Shown here: piece by piece, positions 15,691 through 22,508 of the stretch
How the letters are laid out: the number at the start of each line of letters is the position of its first letter
Position numbering within the stretch: the first letter of the stretch is position 1
Source of the DNA: Marinilabiliales bacterium
Lineage (GTDB): Bacteria; Bacteroidota; Bacteroidia; Bacteroidales; F082
Reading direction: 5' to 3'
NCBI GenBank assembly: GCA_002869465.1
Contig: PKSW01000027.1
Coordinates: 1-26,308, forward strand
Length of the DNA stretch: 26,308 nt
Program-made: the position numbers and the translations under genes
Notes under the pieces: model-generated
The model's database searches: none
The model's input: the letters and a program-made list of their open reading frames with translations, nothing else
Told to the model about the DNA's origin: nothing

Positions 15691-16114
15691 GCAAGTGAAG
15701 ATAAAGGGCAGGTTTTAAATGACCGGGAAAGTGAAGAGGACATCGCAAGGTGAAATCGGAGCAAACCCTAAGGAAAGCGAAGGAGGAGACGCAAGTCGAA
15801 TCCGGACCAACCAGCCGCAAACTTGAAAAAGAAAGCGGGGCGCGGAAAGTGAAAACGCGAGTAGCAACTTCTCCAAACTCACGAAGGATTCTCGCAAGAG
15901 AAACCCAAATGGGGAGCCACATTAAAACCGGGTTTATGTGAAAGTGGAACCGCAAGAGGAAACCGGAACGAAAACCTGAAGAAAGGCAAAACCTTACGAG
16001 GTAGAGCGGAGTAAACAGCCGAAATAACGCAGCTTGCCACAAACTTCAACGCTACGGCAATGAAGCAAGTGAACCGCGCAAAAATTCTCACGAATTGTTG
16101 CGCGGTTGTTTTTT
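15691..16114 (+). ncRNA. Large structured non-coding RNA candidate, about 425 nt, unknown family
   Basis: The 577 bp between tadA and dnaG hold no convincing protein frame. They do carry a complete promoter, a strong terminator and a GC-richer, purine-rich middle (about 55% G+C at 15781-15840, against roughly 40% around it). The plus strand has many small stems with stable loops: GAC-GCAA-GTC (15788-15797), TTCTC-GCAA-GAGAA (15889-15902), CCC-AAAT-GGG (from 15904), ACCT-TACG-AGGT (15991-16002), and CTTCA...TGAAG (16044-16065) closed by GC-TACG-GC. CACAT...ATGTG (15918-15940) forms a bulged hairpin. Possible long-range pairs are CAGGTTTT (15709-15716) with AAAACCTG (15971-15978) and GAATCC (15798-15803) with GGATTC (15886-15891); the second competes with the GCAA hairpin. 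The motifs of RNase P RNA, tmRNA and SRP RNA are absent. Function unknown. A decayed element is the main alternative, but the promoter, terminator and GNRA/UNCG loops argue for a working RNA. Confidence 0.7.
16072..16114 (+). terminator. Strong intrinsic terminator of the large RNA
   Basis: AACCGCGCAA (16072-16081) pairs perfectly with TTGCGCGGTT (16098-16107). An A-G mismatch and the inner stem AATTC/GAATT close a TCAC loop. GTTTTTT follows at 16108-16114. The T run is on the plus strand only, so it serves the RNA and not dnaG. Confidence 0.92.
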
Positions 16115-16126
16115 AATAAGCTACAG

Positions 16127-18061
16127 TTAATATGAAATAACCCTTGTTAATTCTGAATGTATATCTGTGCTGATTTTTTTCAATGTATTGTATTGATGGA
16201 TGAGCACATCAATTTCTTCAGGATCAGCGGTTTTCATCGAATCCAATATCTCCTTTAAATGTTTGTCGGCATATTTGGCTTTTAACGAGAGCCAGGTAGT
16301 AAGCACCAGGAAACTTAACTGGTCTTCTTCCTGCTTTACAAAAATCCGGTTCTTTTTCCAGTTATCGCTTAATTGATGTGGTGAAGCGAGTAAATTGATT
16401 GTTTCAGATGCAATTTTATTTTTCGAATGGTTGGTAAAATGAGTTTCAGTTAAATCAGTGTCCTTTTCTCTAGCCTCACCAAACTCTTTTACAATTTCAT
16501 TATAAGTTTCTTTCGAGAATGATATTTGCTCGATTTGCAATTCATTCAGAATAAAATCATCCACTCTTATCTGAATTTCCTGATCCTGCTCATCATCATA
16601 AACCGTAATTATCTCATCAGAATAAAGCAAAAGAAGTCTTATAAGTTGCTTTTCGTTTTCACTGATGTCCAGCGGATCCACTTTCATCTGCTCATCAAGC
16701 GATTGTTTGGTTTCAACGTCCGCTATCTGAACATCCTGAGATTCCGTTTGTTTTTTAAAACGCTGCCGGAGCCTTTTATTCAACTCGTTCATCAGCGCCT
16801 GCTCAGCTACATCCATAATGGTGCTGCATTCCTTGATGTAAACAGAGCGGTTGATGCCATCAGGAATATGTGAAATGGTCTGAACGATCTCTTTAATCAG
16901 ATCGGCTCTTTTCGTAGGATCGCCCACGGTTTCATCCAACAGCAAATTGGTTTTGAATACGATAAAATCTTTTGCCTGTTTGGTGATGAATTCCTCAATT
17001 TCACTGGAACGGTGTTTCCTGACAAATGAATCGGGATCTTCCCCATCAGGAAACAACACGATTTTTACATTCATCCCCTGTTCAAGTATCAGGTCAATAC
17101 CCCTGAAAGAGGCCTTAATGCCGGCGGTATCTCCATCAAACAGTATAGTGATATTGGGTGTAAATCGTTTGATCAGCCTGATCTGTTCTTCAGTTAGAGA
17201 TGTGCCTGACGAAGCAACAACATTTTCAATACCTACCTGATGCATCGAAATTACATCCGTATAACCTTCCACCAGGTAGCAATTGTTCTGTTTTACAATC
17301 TCTGTCCTGGCAAAATAAATTCCGTACAGCACCCGGCTTTTATTGTAAATATCCGACTCGGGCGAGTTGATGTACTTGGCAGTGGATTTTTCGGATGAAA
17401 GAATGCGCCCCCCAAAACCGATTACTTTCCCGGTCAGGTTGTGAATCGGAAAAATGACGCGCCCCCTGAACCTGTCGATCAGGCGGCTGTCCTTATCAAT
17501 ACTCAACCCAACCTTCGTCAGCACGTCTTTTTTAAAACCATTATCGATGGCATAATCCGTATAATTGTGCCACTGATCGATGGCATAACCCAATTCAAAC
17601 TTTTGTATGGTCGATTCCCTATAATCTCTTTCCTTCAGATAGGACAATGCCACCGATTTACCTTCTTCCGTTTCCGTTAGATTCTGTTGAAAATATTTTG
17701 AAATAAAACCATTAACAGCAAACATACCCTCACGCTCATCAATCTCCTGCTGCATTTCGGGCGTCACTTCTTCCTCCTCAACTTCAATGTTGTACTTTTT
17801 GGCAATATATTTTAAAGCTTCCGGGTACGAATAATGCTCGTGCTCAATAATAAAGTTTACCGAGTTACCAGCTTTGCCACACCCAAAACACTTATAAATG
17901 CCCTTAGCGGGAGATACCGAAAAGGAAGGTGTTTTTTCGTTGTGGAAAGGACACAAACCTAAATAATTCGACCCCCGCTTTTTCAGGCTGACAAAATCGC
18001 CAATTACTTCCTCAATGCGGGCTGTATCAATTATACGTTGTATGGTTTCTGGTTTGATCAT
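16127..18061 (-). CDS. dnaG: DNA primase DnaG
   Basis: A 644-aa primase that makes RNA primers at the replication fork. The zinc-binding domain has the CHC2 ligands Cys37, His40, Cys58 and Cys61. The catalytic core follows, with the Toprim segment YLVEGYTDVISMHQVGIENV and the metal-binding FDGDTAGIKAS. A linker and a C-terminal helicase-binding region extend to about residue 640. I place the start at the ATG at 18061 (MIKPETIQRIIDTARIEEVIGD, the standard N-terminus). The frame stays open for 76 codons upstream, but that stretch has no family similarity and overlaps hairpins and a terminator. The gene is isolated from the rpoD and rpsU neighbours seen in other bacteria. Confidence 0.96.
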   Translation of the reverse strand: MIKPETIQRIIDTARIEEVIGDFVSLKKRGSNYLGLCPFHNEKTPSFSVSPAKGIYKCFGCGKAGNSVNFIIEHEHYSYPEALKYIAKKYNIEVEEEEVTPEMQQEIDEREGMFAVNGFISKYFQQNLTETEEGKSVALSYLKERDYRESTIQKFELGYAIDQWHNYTDYAIDNGFKKDVLTKVGLSIDKDSRLIDRFRGRVIFPIHNLTGKVIGFGGRILSSEKSTAKYINSPESDIYNKSRVLYGIYFARTEIVKQNNCYLVEGYTDVISMHQVGIENVVASSGTSLTEEQIRLIKRFTPNITILFDGDTAGIKASFRGIDLILEQGMNVKIVLFPDGEDPDSFVRKHRSSEIEEFITKQAKDFIVFKTNLLLDETVGDPTKRADLIKEIVQTISHIPDGINRSVYIKECSTIMDVAEQALMNELNKRLRQRFKKQTESQDVQIADVETKQSLDEQMKVDPLDISENEKQLIRLLLLYSDEIITVYDDEQDQEIQIRVDDFILNELQIEQISFSKETYNEIVKEFGEAREKDTDLTETHFTNHSKNKIASETINLLASPHQLSDNWKKNRIFVKQEEDQLSFLVLTTWLSLKAKYADKHLKEILDSMKTADPEEIDVLIHQYNTLKKISTDIHSELTRVISY

Positions 18062-18120
18062 TGCAAGAAATGAATATGCTAAATTAATACAATTATCGGG
18101 TGTTGATGGCGGAATATATA

Positions 18121-18236
18121 ATAAAAAACGGCCCTCGTGGGGCCGTTTAACCAAAAACCAACAATTATGAAATAAAGCAGAATTTTGCTTGGTTTGCGGG
18201 GAGCAAACCATATGATGTTTTAATATCATTAATTCT
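18121..18236 (-). ncRNA. Small structured RNA candidate upstream of dnaG, about 115 nt
   Basis: On the minus strand, a TAATTTTG box (18249-18242) is followed by four hairpins and a T run. In transcript order they are ATGAT/ATCAT (18225-18229 with 18212-18216), TGGTTTGC/GCAAACCA with a TCCCC loop (18210-18190), AAGCA/TGCTT (18090s region, 18175-18190), and the terminator stem at 18148-18126. The transcript would end about 60 nt before the dnaG ATG, so it is either an independent small RNA or a dnaG leader with an attenuator. It lies directly beside the repeat operator of the two-component genes. Family unknown. Confidence 0.5.
18123..18148 (-). terminator. Intrinsic terminator ahead of dnaG
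   Basis: On the minus strand AAACGGCCC (18148-18140) and GGGCCGTTT (18134-18126) form a 9-bp GC-rich stem with the loop CACGA, followed by Ts to 18123. It is placed upstream of dnaG in the direction of transcription, so it cannot be the dnaG terminator. Confidence 0.8.
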
Positions 18237-18241
18237 GAGTT

Positions 18242-18249
18242 CAAAATTA
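18242..18249 (-). promoter_or_regulatory. Putative -7 box of the small RNA upstream of dnaG
   Basis: On the minus strand TAATTTTG matches TAnnTTTG. Exactly 21 nt before it is TTAACA (18276-18271), the last unit of the repeat operator, at the place where a -33 TTG would sit. Confidence 0.5.
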
Positions 18250-18270
18250 TATCATATGTAACTATATAAA

Positions 18271-18316
18271 TGTTAAGCAAGTTTAACAAGTGTTAATAAA
18301 TGTTAAAAGCTGTAAA
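18271..18316. promoter_or_regulatory. Tandem 10-bp repeat operator of the two-component operon
   Basis: Plus-strand units TGTTAA (18271), GTTTAA (18281), TGTTAA (18291), TGTTAA (18301) and TGTAAA (18311) start exactly 10 bp apart. One-turn direct repeats are how OmpR/PhoB-family regulators usually bind, and such a regulator is encoded by the operon just downstream. The same pattern recurs at 21733-21758. It lies between the histidine kinase promoter and the divergent small-RNA promoter, so it could control both. Confidence 0.6.
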
Positions 18317-18333
18317 TCAATTATTTGAAGCCT

Positions 18334-18341
18334 TAAATTTG
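18334..18341 (+). promoter_or_regulatory. Putative -7 box of the histidine kinase operon
   Basis: TAAATTTG matches TAnnTTTG and ends 4 nt before the kinase ATG (18346), so the mRNA would be leaderless or nearly so. There is no -33 TTG. The last repeat units of the operator occupy that region, as expected for an activator-dependent promoter. Confidence 0.5.
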
Positions 18342-18345
18342 TTGC

Positions 18346-19797
18346 ATGAACAAATGGTCGACTATACTGATTATTGCTTTGGTTACCTTATCCACCATTG
18401 GGTTAATGGTAATACAGGTGTATTGGATCAGGGATGCAGTAAAAGTGAAACAGGCCGTTTTTTTAAGAGACCTGGACCAAGCCATGACCGGTGCTATTTA
18501 TGAGCTGGATAAATTACGGCTGGAAGACCGTTTGAAAAAACAACGACAGATCTATAAACAAAATCATGGGATCTATGAACTCTACGATTCGCTTAATAAT
18601 CTGCTGTCAACAGGCATTTCCAATATCAATACAATTTCAGAGATCAATTATATCCTGAATAAAACCAATACCATTGTTAACCGTGCCAACTGGCAGCTGA
18701 GTATTAATAATAATGAAAGTGATCGGGGTAGTTTCCTGGTTTCAAATAAGGATCTGATTGATTCGATCATCACCAATCAGCTGAGGCAACATAATGTAAA
18801 AACTACGCATGAATTTGGCATCTATAGTCCTGCTACCAATTCCATGCTGGTTCAGAGAACCGGAGCCTACCCTGACAAATTATTGAAGGAAGCATATGTA
18901 TATGACCTTGCTCCTATCTCTTCATTATTCGCACCACCCAATAAACTTTTATTGTATTTCCCATATGAAAAAGGATTTATAGCAAGGCAGATATGGAAAT
19001 TACTTGCTGTATCCATCTTTCTATTTCTAGTTATTATTTTCTCTTTTTCTTTCAGTATCCACGTAATTAACCGGCAAAAAAAACTATCGGTCATGAAGAA
19101 CGATTTTATTAATAATATGACCCACGAGTTTAAAACACCTATATCAACCATCGCCCTTGCCTGCGAAGCCTTAAAAGATGAAGACCTGAAGAAAATAGCA
19201 GATGTATATAACAATTACATAGGTGTCATCAACGAAGAAAATGGGCGTTTAAAATCGATGGCCGAACAAATTCTTCAAACAGCGATCATTGATAAGGGGC
19301 AGTTAAAACTTAAAAAAAGTGTTATTGATGCCCATGATATTATTTTAAATGCTGTTGCAAGTAAAAAAATAGCCGTTGAGAAAAAAGGAGGCTCTATTGA
19401 ATTACAATTAAAAGCCACCAACTCTCTACTAAAAGCGGATACTGTTCATCTGACCAATGTGATTATCAATTTAATTGATAACGCATCAAAATACAATCTC
19501 AATAAACCGTATATCATTATTAATACGGTTACAAAAGGTAAAGATTTGCTCATTCGCATTCAGGATAATGGTATAGGCATCAGTAAATCGAATCAAAAGA
19601 AAATATTTGAAAAGTTATATAGGGTTACTACGGGAAATGTTCATAATTTTAAGGGATTTGGATTGGGTCTCAGTTATGTAAAAGCCATTCTCGATCTTCA
19701 CAAAGGAGGAATAAAAGTTGATTCAGATTTGGGAAACGGATCCACATTTACTATCAGCTTACCTCTTAAAACAAAAAATAATGAAGAAAAAAAATAA
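18346..19797 (+). CDS. Membrane sensor histidine kinase (RprX-like)
   Basis: A 483-aa inner-membrane sensor. Helix 1 (about 5-28, ILIIALVTLSTIGLMVIQV) and helix 2 (about 218-243, LLAVSIFLFLVIIFSFSFSI) enclose a periplasmic sensing domain of about 190 residues with no fold I recognise. The HisKA helix carries the phospho-acceptor His260 in NNMTHEFKTPISTIALACEA. The ATPase domain has the N box INLIDNASKYN, G1 QDNGIGIS, F box KLYRVTTGNVHNF and G2 GFGLGLSYVKAI. The gene overlaps the response regulator by 17 nt, so they are cognate partners. The signal is not known. The nearby beta-lactamase-like gene with a similar operator suggests an envelope-related role, which is inference. Confidence 0.93.
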   Translation: MNKWSTILIIALVTLSTIGLMVIQVYWIRDAVKVKQAVFLRDLDQAMTGAIYELDKLRLEDRLKKQRQIYKQNHGIYELYDSLNNLLSTGISNINTISEINYILNKTNTIVNRANWQLSINNNESDRGSFLVSNKDLIDSIITNQLRQHNVKTTHEFGIYSPATNSMLVQRTGAYPDKLLKEAYVYDLAPISSLFAPPNKLLLYFPYEKGFIARQIWKLLAVSIFLFLVIIFSFSFSIHVINRQKKLSVMKNDFINNMTHEFKTPISTIALACEALKDEDLKKIADVYNNYIGVINEENGRLKSMAEQILQTAIIDKGQLKLKKSVIDAHDIILNAVASKKIAVEKKGGSIELQLKATNSLLKADTVHLTNVIINLIDNASKYNLNKPYIIINTVTKGKDLLIRIQDNGIGISKSNQKKIFEKLYRVTTGNVHNFKGFGLGLSYVKAILDLHKGGIKVDSDLGNGSTFTISLPLKTKNNEEKK

Positions 19798-20473
19798 AAT
19801 ATTATTGGCCGAGGATGACAAAAACCTTGGAAGCGTTTTAAAAACCTATTTGGAAGTAAAAGGTTTTCAGACCACTCTTTGCGTTGACGGTAAAGAAGCA
19901 CTTGAAAGTTTTAAAAGAAATGAGTTTGATTTCTGTATCCTGGATATCATGATGCCGGTGATGGATGGATTTACCCTGGCTAAGGAGATCAGGAAACTGG
20001 ATAAAAACATTCCTTTCCTGTTTTTAACAGCCAAGTCGATGCAGGAAGATAAAATCCAGGGATTTGAAGTAGGCGCTGATGATTACCTGACCAAGCCTTT
20101 CAGCATGGAAGAACTTCTGATGCGGATAAAGGCCATTATACGGCGCGTGGAAGAAGGCAAGGACACTTCGGGTGAGCGAAAATTTACTTTTGGGAAGTAC
20201 CTGTTCGATTACAATAGACAAATGTTAAACTTTGGGAAAAAGCAGCAAAAATTAACATCAAAGGAAGCAGAATTGCTAAAATTACTTTGTGAAAACATGA
20301 ATAATGTGTTAGACAGGTCGGTGGCATTGAATAAAATATGGTATGACGACAGTTATTTCAATGCCCGTTCGATGGATGTATATATCACCAAACTCCGAAA
20401 ATATTTGAAGGAAGACCCAACCGTGGAGCTGATAAACGTACACGGGGTTGGTTTTAAGCTGGTTTCACCATAA
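19781..20473 (+). CDS. OmpR/PhoB-family response regulator (RprY-like)
   Basis: A 230-aa DNA-binding regulator. The receiver domain (about 4-118) has the acidic EDD pocket, the phospho-acceptor Asp55 (LDIMMPVMDGF), the switch Thr in FLFLTAKS and Lys in DDYLTKPFS. The winged-helix effector domain (about 130-228) contains LTSKEAELLKLLCENMNNVL and SMDVYITKLRKYLKEDP. The start is the ATG at 19781, inside the end of the kinase gene; the frame is open further upstream but without similarity. Members of this family bind 10- or 11-bp direct repeats, and matching repeats lie at 18271-18316 and 21733-21758. The stop is 4 bp from the stop of the convergent beta-lactamase-like gene. Confidence 0.95.
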   Translation: MKKKNKILLAEDDKNLGSVLKTYLEVKGFQTTLCVDGKEALESFKRNEFDFCILDIMMPVMDGFTLAKEIRKLDKNIPFLFLTAKSMQEDKIQGFEVGADDYLTKPFSMEELLMRIKAIIRRVEEGKDTSGERKFTFGKYLFDYNRQMLNFGKKQQKLTSKEAELLKLLCENMNNVLDRSVALNKIWYDDSYFNARSMDVYITKLRKYLKEDPTVELINVHGVGFKLVSP

Positions 20474-20477
20474 TGTT

Positions 20478-21704
20478 TTATCTTTTACCCGGGTAAGCTG
20501 AACAGTTACCGATTGGCAAAGTATCTGCTTTTATAATATTCCAGAAGTTATCCGATCCCGGACCTTTGTCTTTATTGGTGAGAACGATCAGTGTTTTATG
20601 ATATCTCATATCACGGATATAAAAAGTACGGAAACCTTTCCACCAGCCAAAATGATAGACCGTACTGTCCATATCATCCTTTATGCGCCAGCCAAAACCA
20701 TAATTATTTTTTCGTCGCCAATATTTGGGGCTACCCGGTTCGAACGCTTCCCGTAAAACTGAATCAGGCAATAAAGTAAAGTGATCCAGTGCCTGATCGT
20801 ATTTGTATAGGTTATCAACTGATGTATACACGCCTTTATCTCCCATTACACCATTCAGGTAATCGTTGGTCATTTCGCGCCAGCGCCATCCACGATGATA
20901 ATAACCCGGAACGCCCTCTTCAACATATAATGATACTGCAGTGTCATCCCGCATTTGATAAATGAACGAACTATCCATGTCCAGGGGCTCAAAAATCCGT
21001 TCGTTCATGAATTCCTCAAAATGTTTGCCTGAGATTTCTTCAACGATATTCACCAGAAGCGCATAATTGGTATTGCAATAATGAAACCCGTCACCCGGTA
21101 TAAAATAAGGGTCAGGACGGTATGACACGAACAGGTCAATCACCTCATCATTATCTAATGGTATTTTTTTATTTGTCCAGTGATCCTGTGCAATACTCAT
21201 ATATCTCGGCAAACCAGAACGGTGGGTCAGCAGCATTCTCACAGTTACACCTTCATAAGGAAATTCGGGAATATATTTTCGAATATCGTCTTCATAATTC
21301 AGTTGCCCTTCATTTTTCAACAACATCACAGCCATGGCGGTGAACATTTTTGATACCGATGCCAGTTGAAAGGAATCTGATGTGCTCAACGAATCCTTTT
21401 TACGTCGAACATTATGATACCCATATGCTTTTTTTAAAATCACCTTTCCTTTTTCGGAATACAAAACGGAGCCATTAAATCCAGTAAGCTTTACAAGGCG
21501 TTGAAATTTATGATCAAGTTCTTCTGCTTTTTGTGCAATGATCATACTATCGGCATCCCTGAAAATATTCAAATCCACTTTGGGCAGATTTTCAGGGATC
21601 TCCTCCTCATGATTACAACTAGAGCAAGATGTTAATATGCTTAAGATAGTTAATACGAAAACGATCCAGATATATTGAAAATGTTGCAAGTGAATGTTCT
21701 TCAT
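20478..21704 (-). CDS. Serine beta-lactamase-like / penicillin-binding lipoprotein (class C fold)
   Basis: A 408-aa predicted lipoprotein. The signal peptide ends in the lipobox LTSC (Cys27). The PF00144-type domain (about 60-395) has the catalytic SVSK (Ser116, Lys119) in FQLASVSKMFTAMAVMLL, YCN (Tyr209, Asn211) in HYCNTNYALLVNIVEEISG, and a late HFG motif (YHFGWWKGF) standing in for the usual K/H-T/S-G. Family members include class C beta-lactamases, D,D-peptidases and esterases. Resistance to antibiotics should not be assumed, since many Bacteroidota lipoproteins of this type are envelope or esterase enzymes. It is convergent with the response regulator, and its promoter carries the same kind of 10-bp repeats. 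Confidence 0.88.
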   Translation of the reverse strand: MKNIHLQHFQYIWIVFVLTILSILTSCSSCNHEEEIPENLPKVDLNIFRDADSMIIAQKAEELDHKFQRLVKLTGFNGSVLYSEKGKVILKKAYGYHNVRRKKDSLSTSDSFQLASVSKMFTAMAVMLLKNEGQLNYEDDIRKYIPEFPYEGVTVRMLLTHRSGLPRYMSIAQDHWTNKKIPLDNDEVIDLFVSYRPDPYFIPGDGFHYCNTNYALLVNIVEEISGKHFEEFMNERIFEPLDMDSSFIYQMRDDTAVSLYVEEGVPGYYHRGWRWREMTNDYLNGVMGDKGVYTSVDNLYKYDQALDHFTLLPDSVLREAFEPGSPKYWRRKNNYGFGWRIKDDMDSTVYHFGWWKGFRTFYIRDMRYHKTLIVLTNKDKGPGSDNFWNIIKADTLPIGNCSAYPGKR

Positions 21705-21713
21705 AAATCAGGG

Positions 21714-21758
21714 CAAATTTATGGAATTAGCGTTTTAAGAAATGTTAATAAATGTAAA
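21714..21758 (-). promoter_or_regulatory. Promoter and repeat operator of the beta-lactamase-like gene
   Basis: On the minus strand the repeat units TTTACA (21758-21753), TTAACA (21748-21743) and TTAAAA (21738-21733) are exactly 10 bp apart. The -7 box TAAATTTG (21721-21714) follows, identical to that of the kinase operon. TTAACA ends 21 nt before the -7 box, as at the small RNA promoter near 18249. TTTACATTTATTAACA here matches 18306-18291 in 15 of 16 positions. The ATG is 9 nt after the -7 box. Confidence 0.6.
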
Positions 21759-21806
21759 GAGGAGTTGTTTTTTAAATTTTTTTATCTAACGCAACCCAAG
21801 GAAAGA

Positions 21807-22499
21807 TCAATTTAAAACTCCATTATTCCTAAGCCATTTCAGTGCTTCTTTTTCACTTAAACCAGACAATACATGTGTTTTTACAAACCGAACTACATAT
21901 TCTGCATCTGTTTTTGAATACTCGCGCAATGCCCAGCCTATTGCCTTTCTGATAAAAAATTCATTGGCATGTAACAGCTTATTGATGCATGATTCGAGTA
22001 ATTTTGTATTTGTTTCTGATTTATATTTCAACTGGAATAACAAACAAGTCCGCTGCAGCCATATATTGCCCGAGTTCAACCATCTTTCTGTTAAACTTTC
22101 AATGCTTTCTGGATATTGTTTGAAATAGGAACCCACAAGATTGGCAGCGATGTAATCAACAGTATCCCACCACGATTTGCAAGTGATCATATATTCATAA
22201 AGTGCAATCATTTTCTGATACACCTTCTCTTGCTTTTTACCCAGGAATTCCATCGCAAAATACTGGTATTCACGTTCAGGAGCCTCCCAGCACCATCTTA
22301 CAATATCTGTTGTTTGTGCTTCAGGAAGCAGCCCGTATTGATTTTTATGTGCTTTGTAAATTTCCTTCCGCAAGGGTGAATTAATGCCATAAAAAGCGAA
22401 CTTATCCTTCATGTATTTCTGCATTTGGATGGCACTTACTGGATTGGCATGCGCTATAAATGCAGTTTCTAAAGGCTGGATGTAAGCAGGTGCTTTCAA
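21807..22499 (-). CDS. AlkD-type DNA alkylation repair protein
   Basis: A 230-aa all-helical HEAT-like protein of the DNA alkylation repair (PF08713) family, whose characterised members excise N3- and N7-alkylated purines. Typical blocks are the N-terminal NPVSAIQMQKYMKDKFAFYGI, the central CKSWWDTVDYIAANLVG with the Trp and Asp of the active cleft, WLQRTCLLFQLKYK, and FIRKAIGWALREYSK. The start is a TTG at 22499: the frame has a stop 12 nt upstream and the next Met is 26 residues in, past conserved sequence. It follows the M1 peptidase gene by 9 bp and is probably cotranscribed with it. Substrate specificity is not shown by the sequence. Confidence 0.9.
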   Translation of the reverse strand: MKAPAYIQPLETAFIAHANPVSAIQMQKYMKDKFAFYGINSPLRKEIYKAHKNQYGLLPEAQTTDIVRWCWEAPEREYQYFAMEFLGKKQEKVYQKMIALYEYMITCKSWWDTVDYIAANLVGSYFKQYPESIESLTERWLNSGNIWLQRTCLLFQLKYKSETNTKLLESCINKLLHANEFFIRKAIGWALREYSKTDAEYVVRFVKTHVLSGLSEKEALKWLRNNGVLN

Positions 22500-22508
22500 A
22501 AAAGGATT

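Noticed and set aside
15671..16091. Several overlapping open frames on both strands (for example 15750-15941 plus and 15671-16042 minus) that could be called small hypothetical proteins
   Set aside because: They overlap each other in conflicting frames, have skewed compositions (Lys/Arg/Glu on one strand, Leu/Phe/Ser on the other), show no domain, and coincide with the structured RNA, its promoter and its terminator.
15691..16114. RNase P RNA, tmRNA or group II intron
   Set aside because: The RNase P core (AGGAAAGTCC and its partner), the tmRNA acceptor and T-arm with a tag frame, and group II intron ends or a reverse transcriptase are all missing.
18062..18289. 76-residue N-terminal extension of DnaG
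   Set aside because: The standard primase N-terminus begins at MIKPETIQR (18061). The extension has no family resemblance and runs through a terminator and hairpins.
19718..19780. Longer response regulator starting inside the kinase gene
   Set aside because: The first 21 residues are the out-of-frame shadow of the kinase C-terminus. The receiver domain starts normally from the ATG at 19781.
20478..21704. Clinical-type antibiotic resistance beta-lactamase
   Set aside because: It is a lipoprotein of the broad serine hydrolase family with a variant third motif. Nothing in the sequence shows activity on antibiotics, and no mobile element is near.
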